Source: Chlamydiia bacterium
GTDB taxonomy: Bacteria > Chlamydiota > Chlamydiia > Chlamydiales > GCA-2402025
Direction of reading: 5' to 3'
DNA length: 64,000 nucleotides
Assembly (NCBI GenBank): GCA_030427725.1
Contig: JAUICV010000001.1
Location: 372,001-436,000 of the forward strand
In this document: positions 57,478 through 64,000 of the stretch, piece by piece
Numbering within the stretch: the first letter of the stretch is position 1
Layout: each line of letters opens with the position of its first letter
Program-made: the position numbers and the translations under genes
Notes under the pieces: generated by a model
Told to the model about the DNA's origin: nothing
Databases searched by the model: none
Seen by the model: the letters and a program-made list of their open reading frames with translations, nothing else

Positions 57478-59030
57478 GATGATTTTTTCTCTCTGATAAA
57501 TTCAAAGTCTTTTTTATCTAGATCTTTTTCAAAACTAGCTTCTTGTTTTTGAGACAGCCTTCTGTAATCTTCAAAATTATGAATGATATGAGGTCTTACA
57601 AAGACAATGATATTTTTTTTCTCTTTGTCTATCTTTGTTTTACTAAAGGCAGCTCCTATTAAAGGAAGACCTCCTAAACAAGGAATCCCTGTTTTTCTTC
57701 TTGTCTTAGAATTTTTTACCATTCCGCTAAGGACTAAAAAGTTTTTATCAGGGACATGGGCTTTTGTGACCATGTTTGTCTTTGAAGTAATAATACCATT
57801 AGCAAGTCGTATCTCTAGGTCGCTTAAATCCTCCCTTGCTTCAGTGATTTCTTCTTTGATATCTAAAGTTATCACATCGCCATCACCTAGAAGGGGAGTG
57901 ATGCTAAGAGATACTCCTACATCGCGGTACTCGATGTTTGATGAGGTTTGTTGCGCAGCGCCAACTGTTTCTATGACAGATCCTGTGAAAGGAATGTTGT
58001 CTCCAACAAAAATAGTGGAGCTTTTGTTGTCTTGAGTTAAAATTTTTTGATTTAAAACAACCGAAGCTTTTCCATCTCTTTGTAGCGCTGAAATAAGGGA
58101 GGCAAGGCTTGCGAAGCTTTTCCCTTTATGAAAAATAAGATCTCCAATGACACCTAGATCAAAACCTTTTCCTAATGGAATTGTTTGATTTGATGGTTGC
58201 CCTGGAGTAATTGATCGGATTGCTTTACCAAGAGTCGATCCGCCGCTCTGAAAATTTCCAATACCGAAGTTGAGTTTGTTGTCGATAGAGCCTTTCCCAG
58301 CCCATTCAAGACCAAACTCCATGTTGTCTTTGACCCTAGTTTCTAAGACAAGAACCTCGATAAATACTTGCTTTTGAGGTTTGTCTAAAGATTTAATAAG
58401 ATCTAAAATTTCATAGGAAGTTGCTAAATTTGAAGTGAAAACTAAGCTGTTTGTCGTGTCTATCCATTGAAGAGAGTTGACTGCTTGGATAAAATCTTCA
58501 TTGGTTTGGTTTGCAGACTGTGACCCAGCTATTTGTTTAATGACTTTCAAAATGTCATTTCCAACATGGTATTGGAGTTTGTAGAAGTGGAATTTACCGT
58601 TATGAGAAATGTTGTAGGGGCTTTGTTGATCTTTCAAAGAGGTACTTTTAAGCTTGAGATCAGATTTGTGACTGAGTGAAAGGGTTTTATTGCGGATTTC
58701 ATACTCATTCATCTTCTCGATTAGATAGTAATCATCGTGATCAATGATTTTGAAGTGATGTTGAAACAAAATATGCTTGAGTGCTTTTAAGATTTTTTCT
58801 TCTGATGAAGATGTTCCAGATATAAATGAAACGATAAAATCTAGCTCATGATCTTTAAAGATAAAGTTTTTCTTGCAGACTTTACTAACAAACTTGATGA
58901 ACTCTTTAATTTTGACTTCGCTAAAGTTTACAATATGTTTTTTTTCTATAAAATCACTTGATTCCGCATTTCCGGATGCGATTGAAAAAAGAAAGAGCGT
59001 CGCTAAATATACTAAAATCCGCTTCAACAT
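57474..59030 (-). CDS. Secretin, GspD/SctC family, short form
   Basis: Outer-membrane ring protein of 518 residues. A signal peptide (ILVYLATLFLFSIASG) is followed by an N0-like domain (about 30-110), one ring domain (about 145-235, ending KQVFIEVLVLETRV), and the secretin core with VPF-like NIPFTGSVIETVGAAQQ and the closing LSGMVKNSKTRRKTGIPCLGGLPLIGAAFS (quoted as GIPCLGGLPLIG). It is much shorter than type II GspD or chlamydial SctC because two N-terminal ring domains are missing. I cannot say which secretion system it serves. It leads the operon with two small genes. Confidence 0.82.
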   Translation of the reverse strand: MLKRILVYLATLFLFSIASGNAESSDFIEKKHIVNFSEVKIKEFIKFVSKVCKKNFIFKDHELDFIVSFISGTSSSEEKILKALKHILFQHHFKIIDHDDYYLIEKMNEYEIRNKTLSLSHKSDLKLKSTSLKDQQSPYNISHNGKFHFYKLQYHVGNDILKVIKQIAGSQSANQTNEDFIQAVNSLQWIDTTNSLVFTSNLATSYEILDLIKSLDKPQKQVFIEVLVLETRVKDNMEFGLEWAGKGSIDNKLNFGIGNFQSGGSTLGKAIRSITPGQPSNQTIPLGKGFDLGVIGDLIFHKGKSFASLASLISALQRDGKASVVLNQKILTQDNKSSTIFVGDNIPFTGSVIETVGAAQQTSSNIEYRDVGVSLSITPLLGDGDVITLDIKEEITEAREDLSDLEIRLANGIITSKTNMVTKAHVPDKNFLVLSGMVKNSKTRRKTGIPCLGGLPLIGAAFSKTKIDKEKKNIIVFVRPHIIHNFEDYRRLSQKQEASFEKDLDKKDFEFIREKKSS

Positions 59031-59232
59031 ACTTCATTTTGAGTTTGGAAAAAACAATGTGATAAGGGAGGATAACAAGACTTTGGCTTTGTAAGTAGAG
59101 CAATTTTAATTTTAGTTAAAAAGCTAAGTCATTTACCTAAGCACTTAGAACGTAGATCTTTAGTTAACTGTGAGTTAGGGTGTTTTGTTCTTTATGAAAA
59201 ATTAATCTTTTATTGTTGCTTGTCTAAATGTT

Positions 59233-59264
59233 TTTTTTGAGCCTTTTTGCAAAAGCTCAAAAAA
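59233..59264. repeat. Inverted repeat upstream of the secretin operon
   Basis: Arms TTTTTTGAGC and GCTCAAAAAA pair over 10 bp, with further pairing inside. T residues lead and A residues trail on both strands, so it is not a normal intrinsic terminator for the S9 peptidase gene. The 267-base gap 59031-59297 shows nothing else that I can name. Confidence 0.5.
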
Positions 59265-59297
59265 GTTGCAACAACTTGGTAAGAGAAGTTGTCTACT

Positions 59298-61214
59298 TTA
59301 AAGATTTTCAATTTTGAGTTTAGGAAGAGATTTATCTACTGGAAAATTGAAAATTTTAGAATAGAAGTAAAGCTCAGATTCTAATGCTTTTTTAATATTT
59401 TCAGAGTTTCTAAACCCATGACCTTCTCCATCGAAAAGAATGTAAGCAGTAGGGATTTTTTTCCTTTTTAAAGCCTCGAACATTACTTCAGCTTGCTCTT
59501 TGGGAACAACTTTATCTTCAGATCCTTGAAGCAGTAAGACTGGACACGATAGCTTTTCAACTGAATTAATTGGAGAGAGTTTTTGGTAAATATCTTTCCT
59601 TGTTGGATAAACATCTATGAGATGATCTAAATACCTAGCTTCAAATTTGTGAGTATCTTCTGCTAATGCAATCAAATCACTAACACCATAATAACTAACA
59701 CCTGCACTAAATGTATCAGTAAAGGTTAAAGCAGCAAGTGTTGTGTATCCTCCCGCACTACCACCTTTGATAACTATTTTATGAGGATCAGCAAGGCCTT
59801 GCTTTATTAAGTATTTAGCTCCATTTTCACAGTCTTGAATATCTACTATTCCCCAGTTTTTGTTAAGTCGTTCTCTATAGGCTCTTCCATAGCCAGTGCT
59901 TCCTCCATAATTGATTTCAAAGACTCCAATTCCTCTGGAAGTAAAGTATTGTGTCTGCATACTAAAGTTTGGATATACATTGGCAGTGGGTCCTCCATGA
60001 CATTTGATAATAACTGGAGCTTTTTCATCACTTGGAGCTTTTACATCTGGGTTATGAGGAGGATAGTAAAAGCCATAAGATGTTTCTCCTTTTTCTGTTG
60101 GAAATGCTATAGGAAGTGGCTTTGAAATATAACTTTCATCAACGTGTATTTCTTGGGATGTTTTTATAGTGGAAAATTCTTCAGTTTTTAAATTCAAGCG
60201 AATAAGGGTTTGTGGACTTTTTGGAGAACTAGCGGTAAAAACAACCTCATTTTCCTCAAGAGTATAAAGGTTATTTATACATGTATAGGGAGTTGAAAGT
60301 TCAGAAAGTTTTCCCTTTTCCACATCAATTAAATACAGGCAATCTACCCCTTTGTTTGTTCCTGATGCTACGATTGATTGTTTCCCGTTAACATTGACAA
60401 AACAGTATGTACTATCTCCAAAAACCCACATAGGTCTTCCAAACTCAAGTTCCTTAGGGCAGATAGGTTTTGATTGCTCATTTTCTAAACGGTAAAAATT
60501 CCACCAGCCTGATTTGTCGGAAATATAGTAAAGATGCCCATCATCAGAAAATAATGGATCAACAATAGCCTCACTGATACCTCCAGCAACAAGGGTTGCG
60601 TTAGATAAAGAACTGCCTTCAATATCTGCTATCCACAGCTCCGATCCATCCCAGGGCATGTTAGGTTGATTCCAAGAAACCCAGGTGATTTTTTTTCCAT
60701 CTTGGGAGATTCGTGGACACATATAAAAATCATACCCAGAAGCGATTTGGATAACGTTTGAAAGCTTAGTGTCTACACATATAAGTGAGTTTTCTACTGT
60801 TCCGTTTGTGTGTGTTTCAGCAACTGAATAAATGTATCTGCCGCTTTGATCAACAACAAAATCTGCGAATCGATAATCCGGTAAATCAGTAATTTGTCTT
60901 AATTTATCTTGGGATAGCATATACAGTTGTTGATCTTTATAAGAGACAAAATAGATTGTACCATTCTGAACGGTAAAGCATTTACCTCCATACTCGTGGG
61001 CTTTTGTTCTAACATTAGTGGTGTTAGGTAAGGCTTCAATAATACCTTTTGAGTGAAATTTTTTAAGGGCAACTCTTCCATTGTCTTCAGGAAGTCTTTC
61101 TGTCCAATAGATGCTTGTCTTATCAACATGAACTCTATCTATTGCATGGCTTTTTTCTACAACCATATCGCTAGAAATCGGCGTATTCCAAGAACCATAA
61201 GCTTTAGTTTGCAT
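59298..61214 (-). CDS. S9-family prolyl oligopeptidase / acylaminoacyl-peptidase-like
   Basis: The 638-residue protein has an N-terminal beta-propeller (about 20-390, with repeats such as YFVSYKDQQLYML and LYYISDKSGWWNFYRL) and a C-terminal hydrolase domain: VIIKCHGGPTANVYP, GGSTGYGRAY, nucleophile GGSAGG (Ser486), Asp567 in QGSEDKVVP and His599 in GEGHGF. It cleaves short peptides in the cytosol. I start at the ATG at 61214 because AGGAG lies 5 bases upstream; the longer frame from 61292 adds a false hydrophobic start. Confidence 0.9.
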   Translation of the reverse strand: MQTKAYGSWNTPISSDMVVEKSHAIDRVHVDKTSIYWTERLPEDNGRVALKKFHSKGIIEALPNTTNVRTKAHEYGGKCFTVQNGTIYFVSYKDQQLYMLSQDKLRQITDLPDYRFADFVVDQSGRYIYSVAETHTNGTVENSLICVDTKLSNVIQIASGYDFYMCPRISQDGKKITWVSWNQPNMPWDGSELWIADIEGSSLSNATLVAGGISEAIVDPLFSDDGHLYYISDKSGWWNFYRLENEQSKPICPKELEFGRPMWVFGDSTYCFVNVNGKQSIVASGTNKGVDCLYLIDVEKGKLSELSTPYTCINNLYTLEENEVVFTASSPKSPQTLIRLNLKTEEFSTIKTSQEIHVDESYISKPLPIAFPTEKGETSYGFYYPPHNPDVKAPSDEKAPVIIKCHGGPTANVYPNFSMQTQYFTSRGIGVFEINYGGSTGYGRAYRERLNKNWGIVDIQDCENGAKYLIKQGLADPHKIVIKGGSAGGYTTLAALTFTDTFSAGVSYYGVSDLIALAEDTHKFEARYLDHLIDVYPTRKDIYQKLSPINSVEKLSCPVLLLQGSEDKVVPKEQAEVMFEALKRKKIPTAYILFDGEGHGFRNSENIKKALESELYFYSKIFNFPVDKSLPKLKIENL

Positions 61215-61439
61215 TGTATCTCCTGTATCGTGAAAAAGTAACTGTAAGCTGAGTAGATAAAATAAAGCTCTCATATGCCTTACATAACACATTTTAAATT
61301 AGCCTTTGAATCTACTGTAGCAAAGTGAAAAAAATCTACTCGAAATCCAAAAAAACATAAAAATTCAAAATTTTCCATGACATGAAATGATGCTTAGCAT
61401 AGAGTCGCTTCTCAAACTAAATAAAAAGGAAATATTAAG

Positions 61440-62333
61440 ATGAAGCGTTTTAGAATTTTATCCCTAGATGGAGGGGGAATTCGAGGTATTTATTCCTTAA
61501 GTGTGCTTGCAGCTCTTGAAAAATCAGTTGCACTTCATGATAGATTTGATTTGTTTTCTGGAACTTCAACAGGATCTATAATAGCTCTTTGCTTAGCGCT
61601 TGGAATGAAAGCCGAAGAGGTTTTGAAGCTTTATAGTGAAATGGGTCCTTACGTTTTTGTTAAATCTGAAAGCGAGAACCAGGCAATCTACCAAAATAAA
61701 GCGCTTTTTGACATTTTATCTCAGAAGGTTTTTAGCAATGGATTGAAACTTAGTGACCTTAAGAAAAAGGTAGTTATCCCATCATTGAGATTAAAAACAG
61801 CAGATAAACTAGGTGTTTTTCCAGAAATTTATAGTAATTTCGATAACTGCGTCAATAAAGAGGCCTTGCTAACAGATGTTGCAGCTAGTTCTTGTAGCGC
61901 TCCTGTCTATTTTCCATCCTTTAAGGGGTCCATTGATGGAGGAGTTTTCGCCCCTAATCCTACAATGACAGCGATAACTGAATCTTTGAAAACGGGTGTG
62001 TCATTGGAGTCTATCCAAGTACTATCGATTGGAACAGGAAAGCTTCCCTTATGCTTCCCGGATGAAATTTCTTGGAATGCAAAAACCTGGTGTGAAGAAA
62101 CTAGAGAAGAAAAAATTTGTAATTTCCCATTGATGACTGTGTTTACTGAATCGATGGCTCAAAATGTTTCAGACGAGAGTCAATATCTTCTCAAAGAAAA
62201 TTATTTACGGATTAACGGTTTATTGCCAGAGATTATTGAAATAGATGATGTATCTAAAGCTGAAACTTTATTTATGCAAGGACTAGAAGCATTTTCAAAA
62301 AATCAAAAAGCCATTCAAGAGTTTTTCTCTTAA
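61440..62333 (+). CDS. Patatin-like phospholipase
   Basis: The 297-residue protein has the patatin Ser-Asp dyad: oxyanion loop LDGGGIRGIYSL (9-20), Ser43 in FSGTSTGS, and Asp166 in SIDGGVFAPNP. It is a cytosolic-type patatin that would cleave acyl esters of lipids. AAGGAAA precedes the ATG by 8 bases. Such lipases are used by several intracellular bacteria against host membranes, but also for their own lipid turnover; no signal peptide decides between these. It is 41 bases before the exported HExxH gene. Confidence 0.88.
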   Translation: MKRFRILSLDGGGIRGIYSLSVLAALEKSVALHDRFDLFSGTSTGSIIALCLALGMKAEEVLKLYSEMGPYVFVKSESENQAIYQNKALFDILSQKVFSNGLKLSDLKKKVVIPSLRLKTADKLGVFPEIYSNFDNCVNKEALLTDVAASSCSAPVYFPSFKGSIDGGVFAPNPTMTAITESLKTGVSLESIQVLSIGTGKLPLCFPDEISWNAKTWCEETREEKICNFPLMTVFTESMAQNVSDESQYLLKENYLRINGLLPEIIEIDDVSKAETLFMQGLEAFSKNQKAIQEFFS

Positions 62334-62374
62334 TTTTAAACTTGTGACAAAACCACTTACTAAGGAGGTTTAAA

Positions 62375-63706
62375 ATGGCATTTATAACAAAGGGCATTGC
62401 TATTAGTGCTTTGCTTATTTCAACTCAGCTTCTAGCTGAGCTACCGACTTTTTTTAAACAGCAGACCGATGCTATAGAGCAATTCATGCAAAAGCACCCA
62501 GATCTTGGTGAATCAATTAAAGGAGATGAATCAACAAGAAGAGAAATATTTAATTATCATAGAACTCTTAACTATTCGATGAGGCGTTCTGCCGTAACTC
62601 AAGAGGACTTAGAAGAGTTATTTTCTTGGTATAAAAGTCATATTGACTCTAACGCTAAATATTTCAAACATAATCATATCAGTTATACGGAGTATCCATA
62701 TCTTCCACAGCTTCGTTTGCAGGTCTGGATTAATCTATATGAGTGTAAAATAAAAATTGGGGATGAGATTCAACTAGTTAATGATCGGAAAGATCGTCGA
62801 GAAATAGCTAAAACAATTGGTTTTTCTCCATGCTCCTATTTGTCGACAATTCTTTTAAAAGAAGGGAGACTTTTCGTAGAAAATGACTCCACGACTGAAG
62901 AGAAACGAAAAAACGTATATACAACATTATCATTGATTCCACGTAAGCTTATTAAAACAGAAAGTATCCGTATTAGGGATTATATAGGCATGCAAATATA
63001 CAAAGACGAAAGATTTGTAAAAAAAACCGGGGTCAATATTTTCACAAATTGCAATTTGCCTGTGATTGCTCATGAATTAAATCACACGTTGTATACGGAC
63101 ATAATTAAGCTTGGTGGCGGTTGGCACCCAAATGTCAGAAAACTGTATCTCTTAGCAAGGGTTGCTGGTGAAGATGTTAAATTTAAGCCTGAGACATATG
63201 CGTTTGATCTAAAGGCTACTAAGGAGCATTTCCAGGAAAAAGGTCTTTGGGATGGTTTGGAGTCTTCTTGGGATAACACCTGGAGTAGATATTGGCGTTT
63301 TGGCCCAGGAAGAGAAAAGAATCTAAATTGGGCAAGACAAGCTGGTCCTTTTGATAAAAGAGGCGTTCCATTTTTTTTACAGTTTCCACAAGAGATTTTG
63401 GCAGGATTTGCTAATATTTACTTTAATGACTCTCAAAAGCTACTCGATACATGCGTAGAAAAATTTCACCAGGGGTATAAAGAACATATCAATCAGTTCT
63501 TGCTCTATGTTGATATTTATTCTGACAGGCCTGGAAGAAGTTGGTTTTATAAATCAGACCCTGAAGAATTTCTTGTTCGCGAAAAGGTTTTTTTAAGACG
63601 AAATAAAGATAAATATATTCGTAAAATCACGACTGATGAGAAAACTTATGTGTTCACTCTAGCAGATCAGGGAATTGTCGAAGATATAACTGTATTCGAA
63701 GAATAA
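62375..63706 (+). CDS. Exported putative zinc metallopeptidase (HExxH)
   Basis: The 443-residue protein has a signal peptide (KGIAISALLISTQLLA) and a strong ribosome site (AAGGAGG 6 bases before ATG). I do not recognise the overall family, but His233-Glu234-x-x-His237 (VIAHELNHTLY) is a metal motif. A possible third ligand, Glu340, lies in PQEILAGFANIYF, a helix like that of gluzincins such as anthrax lethal factor. The N-terminal part is helical. It probably acts in the periplasm or outside. It ends at a good terminator. Confidence 0.7.
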   Translation: MAFITKGIAISALLISTQLLAELPTFFKQQTDAIEQFMQKHPDLGESIKGDESTRREIFNYHRTLNYSMRRSAVTQEDLEELFSWYKSHIDSNAKYFKHNHISYTEYPYLPQLRLQVWINLYECKIKIGDEIQLVNDRKDRREIAKTIGFSPCSYLSTILLKEGRLFVENDSTTEEKRKNVYTTLSLIPRKLIKTESIRIRDYIGMQIYKDERFVKKTGVNIFTNCNLPVIAHELNHTLYTDIIKLGGGWHPNVRKLYLLARVAGEDVKFKPETYAFDLKATKEHFQEKGLWDGLESSWDNTWSRYWRFGPGREKNLNWARQAGPFDKRGVPFFLQFPQEILAGFANIYFNDSQKLLDTCVEKFHQGYKEHINQFLLYVDIYSDRPGRSWFYKSDPEEFLVREKVFLRRNKDKYIRKITTDEKTYVFTLADQGIVEDITVFEE

Positions 63707-63720
63707 GTAATTTTTTATAC

Positions 63721-63752
63721 AAAAGACCTTGGATCATCAAGGTCTTTTCTTT
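63721..63752. terminator. Intrinsic terminator between convergent genes
   Basis: Perfect 11-bp stem (AAAAGACCTTG / CAAGGTCTTTT, loop GATCAT) with trailing T residues. It serves the HExxH gene, and its left arm contains the stop region of the convergent gene. Confidence 0.88.
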
Positions 63753-64000
63753 GAAATTTTATCCAAAAGAATATGACTTGCATCACTTAAAACGATTGCA
63801 GCTATTATCCAGATAAGTTCATCTTTATAAGATCTGCTAAGCCGCAGAATCTTTTCAGTACTAAAGGTTTTTTTGCCGAGATATAAGATCAAAGCTGCCC
63901 AGAGACCTAGCCAGAGAACTCTTGTTATAAATCCAAATATGAAGTGATGAGAGATTCCTCTATGCTTAAATACCTTGGAATAACTCCTAAAAGGAAATGT
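63737..64000 (-). CDS. DUF2227-like putative metal-binding membrane protein (5' part missing)
   Basis: The open frame on the minus strand enters from the right edge and ends with TGA at 63739-63737, giving 87 residues. It contains SYSKVFKHRGISHHF, with a His-rich stretch typical of DUF2227 proteins, a membrane segment (VLWLGLWAALILYLG), a basic loop and a second hydrophobic helix (LIWIIAAIVLSDASHILLD). The start is outside the window. Function of the family is not known. The stop lies inside the shared terminator. Confidence 0.7.
   Translation of the reverse strand, partial: TFPFRSYSKVFKHRGISHHFIFGFITRVLWLGLWAALILYLGKKTFSTEKILRLSRSYKDELIWIIAAIVLSDASHILLDKISKKRP

Noticed and set aside
59233..59264. 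Intrinsic terminator for the S9 peptidase gene
   Set aside because: The T and A tracts are on the wrong sides for a terminator on either strand; recorded as an inverted repeat only.
61215..61292. Signal peptide of the S9 peptidase (longer start)
   Set aside because: The hydrophobic stretch precedes a perfect AGGAG-ATG start at 61214, so it is probably untranslated leader.

Overview
This AT-rich window (roughly 36-39% GC by eye, not computed) comes from a member of the phylum Chlamydiota outside the classical Chlamydiaceae, most likely an amoeba- or arthropod-associated 'environmental' chlamydia. Two gene blocks support this. One is dciA(DUF721)-gyrB-gyrA-tmk-holB. The other is nusB-murB followed, after an insertion, by infC-rpmI-rplT-pheS. 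I recall both orders from Chlamydia genomes, and no database was searched. The many effector-like, eukaryote-like or exported proteins also fit an intracellular bacterium. The exact family cannot be told from the sequence alone.

Layout. 1-5.2 kb: a leftward, overlapping menaquinone operon (menG-menF-menD-menH-menB, menB cut by the window edge). 5.3-9.6 kb: an exported methyltransferase, typA and mgtE. 9.6-13.5 kb: an accessory patch with a pseudokinase, a decayed copy of its 5' end, and a large repeat protein built from proline-rich 50-residue repeats plus five 86-87-residue helical modules. 13.8-20.8 kb: DNA replication and topology genes (dciA, gyrB, gyrA, tmk, holB) behind a good sigma70-type promoter. 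20.8-25.4 kb: a lipoprotein, Fe superoxide dismutase, an unknown 513-residue protein, a lipoprotein with a damaged nucleoside-hydrolase site, and a DEDD exonuclease. 25.5-37.5 kb: four paralogues of an unrecognised exported family of about 540 residues, arranged around nusB-murB-PHP-folC and mnmM. 37.6-41.2 kb: tRNA-Val, a protein that looks like a threonyl-tRNA synthetase relic, then infC-rpmI-rplT-pheS. 41.2-44.1 kb: two divergent histidine kinases and tRNA-Ser. 44.2-49.2 kb: SDR39U1-like epimerase, a split LigD, a Nudix hydrolase, a Sua5-type protein and a cyclophilin. 49.3-57 kb: a possible EndoU-like effector, an FKBP, ddl, gshF and a PI3/4-kinase-like effector. 56.8-59 kb: a minimal secretin with two small partners. 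59.3-64 kb: an S9 peptidase, a patatin-like lipase, an exported HExxH protein and the end of a DUF2227-like membrane protein.

How the genes fit together. The housekeeping genes cover respiration (menaquinone), replication, cell-wall precursors (murB, ddl), folate, glutathione, tRNA modification and translation. Around them lie genes that probably act on the host: pseudokinase, repeat protein, PI-kinase, EndoU-like protein, patatin, HExxH protein and the four-member exported family. Gene packing is tight. Several convergent pairs overlap by just their stop codons. Starts were revised where a Shine-Dalgarno site, a promoter or a terminator pointed to a different codon than the longest reading frame.
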